64,000 nucleotides of DNA, taken from the NCBI GenBank assembly GCA_031396695.1, contig JANNLG010000052.1, forward strand, positions 1-64,000, read 5' to 3'. Positions 9,855 to 18,399 of this stretch are shown in pieces. Origin of the DNA: VGRW01 sp031396695 (GTDB taxonomy: Bacteria; Myxococcota_A; UBA9160; SZUA-336). Numbering within the stretch: position 1 is the stretch's first letter; every line of letters starts with the position of its first letter. The notes below the pieces were generated by a model. It saw only the letters and a program-made list of their open reading frames with translations, was not told the DNA's origin and searched no databases. Position numbers and translations under genes: made by a program.

Positions 9855-10289
9855 GTGGAAATCAACGGCATGGCCCACGTGATCCTGACGGTGGGCGACT
9901 TCGCGCGCGCGCGTGAGTTCTACGGCGCGCTGCTGTCGCTCCTGGGACTGACGCAAGTGATCGACTCGCCCGAGTACTACTACTGCGTCGGCGGCCGCAC
10001 CGCCCTGGGTCTTCGGCCCGCGACCGGCGCGCACGTGGGCGAGCGCTTCGTGCAGACGCGCAGCGGTCTGCACCACCTGTGCTTCCGCATGCGCTCGCGC
10101 GAGGACGTCGACGCGCTGCATGTCTTTCTCGTCGCGCGCGGCGACGCGATCGTGCACGCGCCTCGAGAGGAGCCCTGGGCGCCCGGCTACTACTCGGTGC
10201 TGTTCGAGGATCCGGACGGGATCCGGCTCGAGGCGAACTTCGTGCCCGGCCGCGGACTGCTCGAACCGGGCGCGGTGCGCGGATCATGA
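9855..10289 (+). CDS. VOC/glyoxalase superfamily protein
   Basis: 144 aa from GTG 9855. It has one complete VOC unit: the N-terminal GMAHVILTVGDFARAREFY supplies the first metal-ligand His, the middle LHHLCFRMRSREDVDAL the second, and SVLFEDPDGIRLEANFVPG the Glu ligand. The reaction is not determined by sequence; the family includes glyoxalases, dioxygenases and resistance proteins. Its TGA overlaps the ATG of the next gene by 4 bp, so the two are translationally coupled. Confidence 0.82.
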   Translation: MEINGMAHVILTVGDFARAREFYGALLSLLGLTQVIDSPEYYYCVGGRTALGLRPATGAHVGERFVQTRSGLHHLCFRMRSREDVDALHVFLVARGDAIVHAPREEPWAPGYYSVLFEDPDGIRLEANFVPGRGLLEPGAVRGS

Positions 10290-10669
10290 GCGACGAAATG
10301 GGCGACGGCGAAGGCGAGGGCGACCCGGTCGACGAGATCGCGGCGGGCGAGGAGATTCACCTGGTGCGCAGCGCGCAGCTCGACTGGATCCACGCGCTCG
10401 CCGAGCGCCTGGCCGAGCTCGGCATCCCGCGCCAGGTGAACCCGATCGACGAGCGCCGCGCGACCGACAGCACCTGGGGGCTGTACGTGCGCGCTGCCGA
10501 TCTGGAGCGCGCGAAGCTCGCCGACCGCGACGTCATGCTCGAGCTGATGCCCGACATCCCCGAGGACTTCGACCCGTCCGCGCACGACACCAGCCAGTGT
10601 CCCGCCTGCGGCGAACCGGTCCTCGAGGGCGTCGGCGAGTGTCCGGGCTGCGGACTGGCGCTGCTCTGA
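10286..10669 (+). CDS. Small acidic protein with C-terminal zinc ribbon
   Basis: 127 aa. The N-terminus is acidic and Gly-rich; the middle (LVRSAQLDWIHALAERLAEL) resembles a DUF2007-like signal-transducing/ferredoxin-like half domain. The C-terminus has CPACGE and CPGCG, a four-Cys zinc ribbon. DUF2007-type proteins often have this arrangement and are of unknown role. It overlaps the upstream VOC gene by 4 bp (ATGA). The function is not assigned. Confidence 0.65.
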   Translation: MSDEMGDGEGEGDPVDEIAAGEEIHLVRSAQLDWIHALAERLAELGIPRQVNPIDERRATDSTWGLYVRAADLERAKLADRDVMLELMPDIPEDFDPSAHDTSQCPACGEPVLEGVGECPGCGLALL

Positions 10670-10738
10670 CAGGGTGCGCGCCTTCCGTTCGTAGCTCACG
10701 ACACCGGCGGTCCGCTCCCGGGCCGCGAACGGATCGGC

Positions 10739-10868
10739 ATGCTCAGCTTGGCTCCAGGTCACGGCGACGTTCTGCTCTGGATCTTCGAGATCTTCATGTT
10801 CGTGGTCTGGCTCTGGCTGTTGATCAACATCGACACGGATCTGTTCCGCGATCACGAAACCTCCCGCG
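10739..10868 (+). pseudogene. Truncated small membrane protein (PLDc_N/SHOCT-type)
   Basis: The frame begins MLSLAPGHGDVLLWIFEIF and runs through a Trp/Leu-rich membrane helix to DTDLFRDHETS. In actinobacterial-type relatives this is followed by GWxKALWV and a second helix. Here it changes abruptly to RVTSSSIRCEAA and reads into the antisense of the neighbouring hicA remnant. The second transmembrane helix is missing, so the gene is read as a 3'-truncated remnant. The breakpoint coincides with that of hicA. Confidence 0.6.
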
Positions 10869-10943
10869 TCACTTCTTCGTCCATCCGATGCGAAGCAGCG
10901 CCGCGTACACGCGGCTCGCCTTTGCGGCTGGCCAGCGACTCAC
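10869..10943 (-). pseudogene. HicA toxin remnant, N-terminal 24 codons
   Basis: The gene starts with a GTG overlapping the hicB stop (GTGA). It encodes VSRWPAAKASRVYAALLRIG and then WTKK followed by TGA. HicA toxins of this group begin the same way but continue with a Gly-Ser-His segment carrying the catalytic His, for a total of about 70-80 aa. Everything from that active-site region onward is gone, so it cannot encode an active mRNA interferase. It was too short for routine ORF calling. The loss joins it tail-to-tail to another truncated gene on the opposite strand. Confidence 0.7.
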
Positions 10944-11161
10944 GCTGCGGCGTGAGTTTCGAAGATCACGCTGACGGGACCCCGTGGCCCCTCATCGTGC
11001 TCGAGGCGGTCGGCCAACACCCGCAGCGCGAGCGCCTGTACGAGCGCAAGGGCCTGCTCCGCAGTGACGCCGTAGGCAAGGACGCCCGACATCCCCATCA
11101 CCTCCGCGAGAAAGCGACCGTCGTCCTCTCGTTCGATCTCGACGTGGTAGCGGCCAGTCAT
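10940..11161 (-). CDS. HicB-family antitoxin, now without a functional toxin
   Basis: 73 aa starting MTGRYHVEIEREDDGRFLAE, with the HicB N-terminal fold (YxxxIExEDDGxFxAEVxxxxG) and a following helix (TAEQALALVQALALRVLADR). HicB antitoxins of this class neutralise HicA and can repress their own operon. The order here is hicB then hicA, with a 4-bp GTGA overlap. Because hicA is cut after 24 codons, this antitoxin is an orphan. No C-terminal DNA-binding domain is seen. Confidence 0.8.
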   Translation of the reverse strand: MTGRYHVEIEREDDGRFLAEVMGMSGVLAYGVTAEQALALVQALALRVLADRLEHDEGPRGPVSVIFETHAAA

Positions 11162-11189
11162 GAATGCTCCCTCGTCCTGATGCCTACCG

Positions 11190-12203
11190 TCACCCGAGCT
11201 GCAGCGCCGCCATCATCCCGCGCACGCGCGCGTGGAAGTCGTAAGGGTAGATGAGCTCGAGCGCGGAGGCCTCGTCGAGCCGTTTGCGCGCTTCCTCGGG
11301 CAGCACGAGGTCGGCCGCGCCCAGGTTGTCTTCGAGCTGCTCGAGCGTGCGCGCGCCGAAGATCGGCGACGTGACACCGGGCTGCGTCGCGGCCCAGTTC
11401 AGCGCGACCTGGCTCGAGGTCTTGCCGAGGCCGGTCGCGACGCTGGCCACGGTCTCCGCGATCGCGAGACCGCGGTCCGCCACGAAGCGATCGCGCATCG
11501 TCGGGTCGACCGCGCCACGCGCGCCGGACGGTGCGGCCGCGCCCTTCTTGAATTTGCCCGTGAGCAAGCCGCCGCCGAGGGGGCTCCAGGGAATCACGCC
11601 GATGCCCTCTTCGAGGCAGAGCGGGATGTGCTCGCGCTCGATCGGGCGGCAGACCAGCGAGTACTGCGGCTGCAGCGAGTCGAAGCGCGCGGTGCCGAGC
11701 TCGCGCGCGAGTGCGGTCGCCTTCATCAGCTGCCAGGCCGAGTAGTTCGAGCAGCCGATGTAGCGGACCTTGCCCGCGCGCACGCACGCGTCGAGCGCGA
11801 GCAGCGTCTCGTCGAGCGGCGTGGTCGGGTCGTAGGCGTGCACCTGGTACAGGTCGATGTAGTCGGTGCCGAGCCGGCGCAGGCTCGCGTCGATCGCGTC
11901 GAGGATGTGCTTGCGCGAGACGCCCAGGTCGTTCGGTCCCGCGCCCATCGGCCCCGCGACCTTGGTGGCGAGCACGATCTGCTGGCGCTTGGCGCGGATC
12001 GCGCGCCCGGTGATCTCTTCGGACACGCCGTTCGAGTACACGTCGGCGGTGTCGATGAAGTTGCCGCCCGCGTCGAGGAAGCGCGCGACGATGCGCGAAG
12101 AGGTCGGCTCGTCGCAGCCCCACTGCTCGTTCCCGAACGTCATCGTGCCGAGACACAGGTTCGAGACCTTCAAGCCCGTGCGGCCGAGTCTGCGCAGCTT
12201 CAT
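11190..12203 (-). CDS. Aldo/keto reductase
   Basis: 337 aa NAD(P)H-dependent oxidoreductase of the AKR superfamily (TIM barrel). Catalytic residues are visible: Asp and Tyr in FIDTADVYSNG, Lys in VLATKVAGP and His in YQVHAYD. The cofactor region includes FGARTLEQLEDNLGA near the C-terminus. The ATG at 12203 (MKLRRLGRTGL) is preferred to the upstream one because the AKR fold begins exactly here. It is transcribed alone. The substrate is likely a small aldehyde or ketone. Confidence 0.92.
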   Translation of the reverse strand: MKLRRLGRTGLKVSNLCLGTMTFGNEQWGCDEPTSSRIVARFLDAGGNFIDTADVYSNGVSEEITGRAIRAKRQQIVLATKVAGPMGAGPNDLGVSRKHILDAIDASLRRLGTDYIDLYQVHAYDPTTPLDETLLALDACVRAGKVRYIGCSNYSAWQLMKATALARELGTARFDSLQPQYSLVCRPIEREHIPLCLEEGIGVIPWSPLGGGLLTGKFKKGAAAPSGARGAVDPTMRDRFVADRGLAIAETVASVATGLGKTSSQVALNWAATQPGVTSPIFGARTLEQLEDNLGAADLVLPEEARKRLDEASALELIYPYDFHARVRGMMAALQLG

Positions 12204-12237
12204 CGTGTTCCTCCGCGGTGTCGCACCGCGCAGGCTA

Positions 12238-14565
12238 TCACGCACAGGCGTCGGCGAGCAGAACCTCGGTCTGGTAGGCGTCGGGCGTGGGGAACTCGCG
12301 GAAGGGCAGGCCGTGCGCGCCGCTCGAGTCGGGCAGCGGCACGCCGCCGCTGCGCGCGAGCAGCTCGGCGAGCAGCGCGCGCAACGCGTCGAGCGCGTTC
12401 TCGGTGCCGGTCACGAGCTGACGCGCGCGGAAGCCGTCGCTGCGCAGGCGCGTCACTTCGAGCGCGCCGTCGGGTGAATCGGCCCAGTTGTGCGCCAGAT
12501 CGATCACGACCAGCGGCTTCGGCCCCAGACCCGAGACCAGCCCGACGCCGACCGCCTGGATGTGCGTCCACTCGATCAAGCTCGGCGCGCCGCCCTCGAG
12601 CCGCACGCGCAAGCCGGCGATGTCGAGCGCGACGGGAATCGCTGGCGTGATCTTGATCGACGAGAAGCTCGCGTGGTCCTCGGGCGGTGCGGCGAAAATC
12701 ACGGTCTGGAAGTTCTCGGTCTGGAAGCTCTCGGTCTGGAAGTTCTTGTCGGCGGCCGCGGGCGCGGCTTCGACAGGCGCGGGCCGTTTGCTCGCTAGCG
12801 TGGGCGGCTCGTCCATCGCTGCGAACTCCTCGCTGACCAAGGCCTTCGGCTCGACACCGAGCTGCGTCGGCTCGATCTCGAACAGCTCCATGGACTCGGC
12901 CGCCGGCTCGGGTCCGCGCTCCGCAGCTTCCTCGGGCAGCGCGAGGTCGGCGAGCGCCTCGTCGACGGCCGCGTCCGCGACGGGCGACTCCGCGCTGCGC
13001 GAATAGGGCGCCGGCTTCGCAGCCGGCGGAGGCGTCGGTCGGACCACGAAGCCGCTCTCCGACAGACTCTTCGAGCGCACACCCGAGTTCTCGAGCGTGA
13101 GCACGAGCTGCTCGAGCCGCGCGCGGCGTTCTTCGACGATCTCGCCGCTCTCGAGCGCGTAGCGCGCGGCCAGCAGGGCGGTGGGTGGATCGAGCTCGGT
13201 GCCGAGCTCCGCGACGCGCACCGCCTGGCCGACGGTGAGGCCGGGGTTCGCCGGATCGAAGACCCCGCGCAGCGCGGCGATCGCCGCGTCGCGCCGCGCC
13301 TGCACCACCAGCTCCGGCACGATCCGCAACAGCGTCGTCGGCGCTACGCGGCTGCGGTGTGCGACGCGCACGAGCTCTTCCCAGATCCGCGCCGCCTGCG
13401 CGAGTTCGCCACGACGCGCGTGCAGCTCGACCAGACGCCGGGCGGAGCGCGCACCGTCACCCGCGCGGCCCGCGGCGACGTGCGCGTCCCACGAGATCTT
13501 CAACGCGTCGGCGTCGTCCGGGCGCTCGCGCAGCACGGACTCGGCCAGCTCGATCGCCTCGTCGTGCTTGGCGCGCTCGCGCGCGGTGAGTGCTCGCTTC
13601 AGCCGCGGGTCGAGCTTCGCGTGCACGCGGGCCTGCTCCGCGCGCGCAGCGAAACGCTGCTCGAGGTGGAGCCGCTGCGCGCCGAGCGCGAGACCGGCGC
13701 CGGCGGCGGCTGCGATCAGGTTCGCGAGCCAGTCGTTGCCCGCGGCCACTTCCGAGTTCATGAACGCGAGCGAGAGCGTGATCTGCACCAGCAGCGCGAC
13801 GGGCGCGAGCGCCCAGCCTCGCGCGTCGAACGCGAGCGCGGCCGGCCGCATCGCGCGCAGCGCGTAGTAGGTCACGCGCACGTGGCCCGCGCCGAAGCGC
13901 GCGAGGAATGCACCGAGCGCAGCGGCAGCGATTCCCGATGCGCCGACGAACGGCTCGAGCGAGCCCGACGAGCTCAGTAGCCGCGCGAGTCCGGAAGCCA
14001 GCGCGCCGCCGAACAACACGCTCGCGAAGACCGGCAGGCCGAGCCGACTCTCGAGCGCCGGGCCGACCAGCCACAACAGCAGCAGCAGCGACGCGAGGTG
14101 GAGGAGGTTCGCGTGCAGGAACGGGTGCGTGAGCCAGGCGTGCGCGCGCAACGCGTTCGCGACCAGGCCGAAGCGGTGGAACGGGTGCGCGGGGCCGGGC
14201 TTCGCGTCGGTTCCGCGCAGCGCGAGCGCCGTCATGTACGCGAGTCCGCTCTGCTCCTGCTCGAGCGCTTCCGGGTCCATGGGCGGGAGCGGCCCGCGCG
14301 CGCGCGTCCGCTCGACGAAGCGCTCGACGTCCGCGTCGCGCGCGGCATCGGCCGCCGCGTCGACGATCGCGGTCTTGGCCTCCAGATAGGGATGCTCGAG
14401 CCAGTAGCCGACCGCGTGCTCGAGCTCGACGACTTCACCGCCGTTTCCGGCCGGCTGCGATCCGCGACCGAGCAGAAACGTGGCGACAAGCACGGCCATG
14501 AGCGCGAGCGTCAGCCAAGGCAGGCGCTCGGTTGCAACGCTCTCGTCGGCGATTCGCACAATCAT
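12238..14565 (-). CDS. Rhomboid-family membrane protein with long TPR-like and C-terminal extension
   Basis: 775 aa. After an N-terminal membrane helix and a soluble insert (residues about 40-130), the rhomboid core shows HANLLH (151-156), the GASG serine loop with Ser210, and six or more hydrophobic segments up to about 295. At the position where the catalytic His normally stands (AHxxG), the sequence reads ANLIAAAAG, with Asn282. Residues about 310-500 are helical repeats resembling TPRs, followed by a Pro/Glu-rich linker with three FQTE-type repeats and a C-terminal globular domain. A rhomboid fold is clear; proteolytic activity is doubtful. It lies 64 bp downstream of the acyl-CoA synthetase gene. 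Confidence 0.82.
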   Translation of the reverse strand: MIVRIADESVATERLPWLTLALMAVLVATFLLGRGSQPAGNGGEVVELEHAVGYWLEHPYLEAKTAIVDAAADAARDADVERFVERTRARGPLPPMDPEALEQEQSGLAYMTALALRGTDAKPGPAHPFHRFGLVANALRAHAWLTHPFLHANLLHLASLLLLLWLVGPALESRLGLPVFASVLFGGALASGLARLLSSSGSLEPFVGASGIAAAALGAFLARFGAGHVRVTYYALRAMRPAALAFDARGWALAPVALLVQITLSLAFMNSEVAAGNDWLANLIAAAAGAGLALGAQRLHLEQRFAARAEQARVHAKLDPRLKRALTARERAKHDEAIELAESVLRERPDDADALKISWDAHVAAGRAGDGARSARRLVELHARRGELAQAARIWEELVRVAHRSRVAPTTLLRIVPELVVQARRDAAIAALRGVFDPANPGLTVGQAVRVAELGTELDPPTALLAARYALESGEIVEERRARLEQLVLTLENSGVRSKSLSESGFVVRPTPPPAAKPAPYSRSAESPVADAAVDEALADLALPEEAAERGPEPAAESMELFEIEPTQLGVEPKALVSEEFAAMDEPPTLASKRPAPVEAAPAAADKNFQTESFQTENFQTVIFAAPPEDHASFSSIKITPAIPVALDIAGLRVRLEGGAPSLIEWTHIQAVGVGLVSGLGPKPLVVIDLAHNWADSPDGALEVTRLRSDGFRARQLVTGTENALDALRALLAELLARSGGVPLPDSSGAHGLPFREFPTPDAYQTEVLLADACA
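12703..12747 (+). repeat. Three tandem 15-bp units inside the rhomboid-like gene
   Basis: Three consecutive near-identical 15-bp units (first unit ggtctggaagttctc) encode, on the minus strand, the repeat FQT(E/V)-x in the linker NFQTESFQTENFQTV. The units differ at two positions. Such an in-frame repeat in a disordered linker is likely a slippage product. Confidence 0.75.
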
Positions 14566-14629
14566 CGCGATCGCCCGTATCGTCCCGGAGTGCGTGACTC
14601 CTTACGATTGCGGGTGGCCTTCCGGTGTT

Positions 14630-16426
14630 CTAGAGCCGGATCTCTCCGGCCGCGACCGCGGCGTGGCGTTCGGAGTCGAGCGGCAGGTAGGCGCGCGCCG
14701 CGTCGTCGCGGATGAACAGCGGATCGGCGAGCTTGGCGGGATCCCAGCCTTCTCGCTGCAGCTCGACCTTGCGCAGCTTGAACGTGCCCGTCACCTCCGC
14801 CTCGGTTTGCAGGCGCAAGAAGACAGGTACGGCGTAGGACGGCAGAGACGACAGCGCGTGCTCGTAGAAGGCGCGCGTGTCGAAGCTGCGCGCGTCGCTG
14901 ACCACGAGCGCGGCCATGCCGGCGCGGCCGTCGCCGCCCGGGACCTCGACGCCGTACACGTTGGCGAGCTCGACGCCGGGGAACGCGCTCGCGGCCTCGG
15001 CCACTTCCTGGGTCGAGACGTTCTCGCCCTTCCAACGGAACGTGTCGCCGATCCGGTCGATGAAGTAGAAGTAGCCGGCCGCGTCCTGCTTCAGCAGATC
15101 GCCGGTGCGGAAGAACGAATCCCCGTCGCTGAACGCGTTGCGCAGGATCTTGCGCTCGGTGGCTTCCTTCGAGGTGTAGCCCTCGAAGCGGCCGCGGTTG
15201 TCGCCCTCGCGGCGCGGCAGCGCGCCGATCAGCTCGCCGACCTCGCCGGCCGCGCACTCGACCAGCCGCCCGTCGGCGCTGCGCAGGTGCTCGTCGCGCT
15301 CGACGTCGTAGCGCACCAGGCGCGCGTCCATCAGGAGCTTGGTGGGAATGCGCCCGACCGAGCCGACCTTGTTGTCGAGGTTCAAGAGCGCCACGTTGCC
15401 CTCGGTCGCGCCGTAGAACTCGACGATGCGGGGGATCCGGAAGCGGTCGCGGAACGGCTCCCAGATGTCGGGTCGCAGGCCGTTGCCGATGCAGAACGAG
15501 AGCTGGTGCTCGCCGTCGCGCGCGTCGGGCGGTTGGTTCAGCAAGTAGCGGCAGAACTCGCCGATGTACTGGAACGAGGTCGAGCGCGTCGCGCGCACGT
15601 CGCTCCAGAACTCGCGCGCGCTGAACTTGCGCCGCAGCGCGAGCGTCGCGCCGGACAGCAGCACCGCGCCGACCGCCATCGCGCCGCCCGCCGAGTGGTA
15701 GAGCGGCAGCGCGCAGTACATGACGTCGTTCGGATTGAAGCCCCCGAGCCGCGCCGCAGTCCCCGTGCTGAAGAACTTCAAGTGACTGAAGCGCGCGGCC
15801 TTCGGCAAGCCCGTGGTGCCCGAGGTGTAGATGTAGAACAGATCGTCGCCCGTGCGCGCGCCTTCGCGCACCGAGGCCGCCGGATTCGCAGACGGCCGCG
15901 TCGCGAGATCCGCCGTCAGGTCGCACGCGTTTCGCGGCGCGGTCGCGCCCTCGTGGCCCTTGTCGGCGGAGACCCAGACCTGCCAGGGCGCCTCGCCGTC
16001 CACGCTCGCGAGCGCTTCGAGACATTCCGAGCCGACGATCACGTGCTTCGCGTCCGCCGTCGCGATCGCGTGCTCGAGCGCGCGGCCGGTGAGGTTCGTG
16101 TTGATCAGAGCGGTGGTCGCGCCGACCTTCGTGAGTCCCGCCCAGGTCTCGAGGAACTCCGGGCGGTTGTGCATCAACAGCGCGACGCGCGCGCCGCGGC
16201 CGATCCCGTTCGCGATCGCCCAGTGCGCGACGCGATTCGCCGCGCGGTTGTAGTCGTCGTAGGTCACCGTGCGGCCTTCGAAGACCACGAACGGATGCTT
16301 CGCGCGCGCGGCGGCTTGCTCTTCGATCACGTCCGCGATCGTGCGCGGTCCCTCGGGGCGGATGCGCGCGAGCGGAAGACCGTACTTTGCGAAGCGCCAG
16401 AGTTGGACCAAGCGTTCGGGAAGCAT
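14630..16426 (-). CDS. Fatty-acyl-CoA synthetase, FATP/FadD very-long-chain type
   Basis: 598 aa AMP-forming ligase. It has the AMP-binding motif FYIYTSGTTGLPKAARFSH, the FYGATEGN motif typical of the FATP (SLC27-like) subgroup, YFYFIDRIGDTFRWKGENVS in the hinge region and a C-terminal KLRKVELQREGWD with the catalytic Lys. It activates long or very long chain fatty acids, or possibly steroid side-chain acids, to acyl-CoA. It probably works with the acyl-CoA dehydrogenases and thioesterases in this window. It is divergent from the GST gene, with about 96 bp for promoters. Confidence 0.9.
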   Translation of the reverse strand: MLPERLVQLWRFAKYGLPLARIRPEGPRTIADVIEEQAAARAKHPFVVFEGRTVTYDDYNRAANRVAHWAIANGIGRGARVALLMHNRPEFLETWAGLTKVGATTALINTNLTGRALEHAIATADAKHVIVGSECLEALASVDGEAPWQVWVSADKGHEGATAPRNACDLTADLATRPSANPAASVREGARTGDDLFYIYTSGTTGLPKAARFSHLKFFSTGTAARLGGFNPNDVMYCALPLYHSAGGAMAVGAVLLSGATLALRRKFSAREFWSDVRATRSTSFQYIGEFCRYLLNQPPDARDGEHQLSFCIGNGLRPDIWEPFRDRFRIPRIVEFYGATEGNVALLNLDNKVGSVGRIPTKLLMDARLVRYDVERDEHLRSADGRLVECAAGEVGELIGALPRREGDNRGRFEGYTSKEATERKILRNAFSDGDSFFRTGDLLKQDAAGYFYFIDRIGDTFRWKGENVSTQEVAEAASAFPGVELANVYGVEVPGGDGRAGMAALVVSDARSFDTRAFYEHALSSLPSYAVPVFLRLQTEAEVTGTFKLRKVELQREGWDPAKLADPLFIRDDAARAYLPLDSERHAAVAAGEIRL

Positions 16427-16522
16427 GGCCCGAGGCTACCACAGACGACGCGCGTTGCGGCCAGCCGCGCACGCGCCGCCGAGCGTCGACTATGATCCGG
16501 CGTCGAGCGGGGAAGGGCGCGC

Positions 16523-17278
16523 GTGAACTACGTCGAGGTCGAGGAAGCGATCGGATTGCCGGGCCTGCGGCTCGTGCTCACGGCCGGCGTGCCGGGTCCG
16601 TGGAGCGAGTCCGCCAAATACATCCTGCACGTGAAGCGCATCCCCTACACGGCGGTGCGTCAGACGGCGGGCACCGAGAGCGAGGCGCTCAAGCGCTGGA
16701 CCGGGCTATCGAACGCGCCGATCGCGATGCTGGACGGCGAAGCGCCGCGCAGCGGCTGGGCCGAGATCCTGGCGCTGGCCGAGCGGCTCGCGCCGAAGCC
16801 CGCACTCACGCCCGCCGATCCCGAGCAGCGCGTGCGCATGTTCGGGCTCGCGAACGAGATCTGCGGCGAGGGCGGATTCGGCTGGCAGCGAAGGTTGATG
16901 CTGATCGCGGCGCTCGGCACCGGCAACGACATCACGCGCACGCTCGCGCGCCGCTACGGCTATCACGACGCGGCGACCGCCGCGGCCCCCGGCCGCGCCG
17001 CCGAGATCCTGCTCTTGCTCGCAAAGCAGCTGCGCGCGCAGCGCGCGCTCGGCAGCCCGTACTTCGTGGGCGAACACTTGAGCGCCGTCGATCTGTACTG
17101 GGCCGCGTTCGCGCTGATGGTCGAGCCGCTCGGCGACGACCACTGCAAGCTGCACCCGCGCCTGCGCGAGAGCTACGCGCTGCGCGATCCGGCGGTGCGC
17201 GCGGCGGCCGACGGCATCCTGCTCGAGCACCGCGACTTCATCTACCGGACCCACCTGGCTTTGCCACTCGACTTCTAG
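16523..17278 (+). CDS. Glutathione S-transferase family protein
   Basis: 251 aa from GTG 16523. The N-terminal thioredoxin-like domain (GLRLVLTAGVPGPWSESAKY through a substituted cis-Pro strand) is followed by an all-helical C-terminal domain containing SPYFVGEHLSAVDLYWAAFA, the GST N-capping and Asp motif. The usual Ser/Tyr catalytic residue is not obvious; SESAKYIL offers a candidate. The substrate is unknown. The 3' end overlaps that of the convergent YhbY gene by about 40 bp. Confidence 0.82.
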   Translation: MNYVEVEEAIGLPGLRLVLTAGVPGPWSESAKYILHVKRIPYTAVRQTAGTESEALKRWTGLSNAPIAMLDGEAPRSGWAEILALAERLAPKPALTPADPEQRVRMFGLANEICGEGGFGWQRRLMLIAALGTGNDITRTLARRYGYHDAATAAAPGRAAEILLLLAKQLRAQRALGSPYFVGEHLSAVDLYWAAFALMVEPLGDDHCKLHPRLRESYALRDPAVRAAADGILLEHRDFIYRTHLALPLDF

Positions 17279-17582
17279 GCCGCGCGGGCACGCGCACCTT
17301 GCGCAGCTTCGGCTCGCGGTTCTGCCGGAACAGGATGCCCACGTGTCCGACCACGCCGACCACCTCGGCGAGCAGCTGCTCGGCCAGCTGCGCCATGATC
17401 TCCCGCTTCTCTTCCTTGAAGTCGCCGAAGCGGATCTTGATCAGCTCGTGCGCGAGTAGCTCCCGGTCGGTCTTGCCGAGCACCGCCTCCGTCAGGCCTT
17501 CCTTGCCGATCATCACCACCGGCTGAAGCGGGTGGGCGAGCGAGCGCAGGTGTCGGCGCTGGAATCCCTCGAGCTCGTCCAT
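17238..17582 (-). CDS. YhbY-family RNA-binding protein (CRM domain)
   Basis: 114 aa; the CRM fold covers residues 1-95. Starting MDELEGFQRRHLRSLAHPL, it contains VVMIGKEGLTEAVL (the GxxG-type RNA-binding loop) and LIKIRFGDFKEEKREI. The family binds pre-50S ribosomal particles and assists assembly. A basic tail (KLRKVRVPARPRSRVAK) extends beyond the usual roughly 97 aa. ATG 17582 is chosen over the upstream one because the family starts here. Confidence 0.88.
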   Translation of the reverse strand: MDELEGFQRRHLRSLAHPLQPVVMIGKEGLTEAVLGKTDRELLAHELIKIRFGDFKEEKREIMAQLAEQLLAEVVGVVGHVGILFRQNREPKLRKVRVPARPRSRVAKPGGSGR

Positions 17583-17640
17583 GCGCTTCCTCCCGGGGCC
17601 GAAATCGGCCGCAAACCGTATCATGCGCGCGGAGTCGAGT

Positions 17641-18399
17641 ATGTACCGAGACAAACGAGTCGTGGTCGTGATGCCCGCCTACAACGCGGAGCGCACCCTC
17701 GTCCGCACCTACGACGAGGTGATGGCGCAGGGCATCGTCGACCAGCTGATCGTGGTCGACGACGCGAGCACGGACGAGACCGTGAAGGTCGCCTCGAGCC
17801 TGCCGCACACCACCGTGATCGTGCACGAGCGGAACAGCGGCTACGGTGCGAACCAGAAGACCTGCTACCGCGCCGCGCTCGAAGCCGGCGCGGACATCGT
17901 GGTGATGGTGCACCCCGACTACCAGTACACGCCGAAGCTCCTGCCCTCGATGGTCGCGCTGATCGGCAACGGCCTGTACCCGTGCGTGCTCGGCTCGCGC
18001 ATCCTGGGCGGCGGAGCGCTGCGCGGCGGCATGCCGCTCTACAAGTACGTCGCGAACCGCCTGCTCACGCTGGCCGAGAACTGGCTGCTCGGCGCGAAGC
18101 TGTCGGAGTTCCACACCGGCTATCGCGCGTTCTCGGCGCCGCTCCTGCGAACGCTTCCGCTCGCGGGCAACTCCGACGACTTCGTGTTCGACAACCAGAT
18201 GCTCGCGCAGATCCTGTGGGGCGGCGCCGAGATCGCCGAGATCACCTGCCCGACGCTGTACTTCGCCGAGGCGTCGTCGATCAACTTCCAGCGCAGCGTG
18301 CGCTACGGGCTCGGCTGTCTGGCGACCGGGGTGGAGTTCCGGCTCGCGCGCTGGGGCCTGCGCGCATCGCCGCGCTTTCCGAGCGGATCCAGCGCGTGA
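17641..18399 (+). CDS. Family 2 glycosyltransferase, dolichol/polyprenyl-phosphate sugar transferase type
   Basis: 252 aa GT-A enzyme. It begins MYRDKRVVVVMPAYNAERTL and has LIVVDDASTDET (nucleotide-sugar-binding Asp pair) and MVHPDYQYTPKLL (metal site). The later EFHTGYRAFSA resembles the acceptor region of DPM/PgfS-like enzymes. There is no C-terminal membrane domain. It probably moves a sugar from NDP-sugar to a lipid phosphate on the cytoplasmic face. Its TGA overlaps the GTG of the next gene by 4 bp, coupling it to the TMTC-like membrane protein that may use the lipid-linked sugar. Confidence 0.88.
   Translation: MYRDKRVVVVMPAYNAERTLVRTYDEVMAQGIVDQLIVVDDASTDETVKVASSLPHTTVIVHERNSGYGANQKTCYRAALEAGADIVVMVHPDYQYTPKLLPSMVALIGNGLYPCVLGSRILGGGALRGGMPLYKYVANRLLTLAENWLLGAKLSEFHTGYRAFSAPLLRTLPLAGNSDDFVFDNQMLAQILWGGAEIAEITCPTLYFAEASSINFQRSVRYGLGCLATGVEFRLARWGLRASPRFPSGSSA

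Noticed and set aside
10739..11254. 171-codon plus-strand frame
   Set aside because: After codon 43 it is antisense to the hicA remnant and hicB, and the membrane-protein family similarity stops there.
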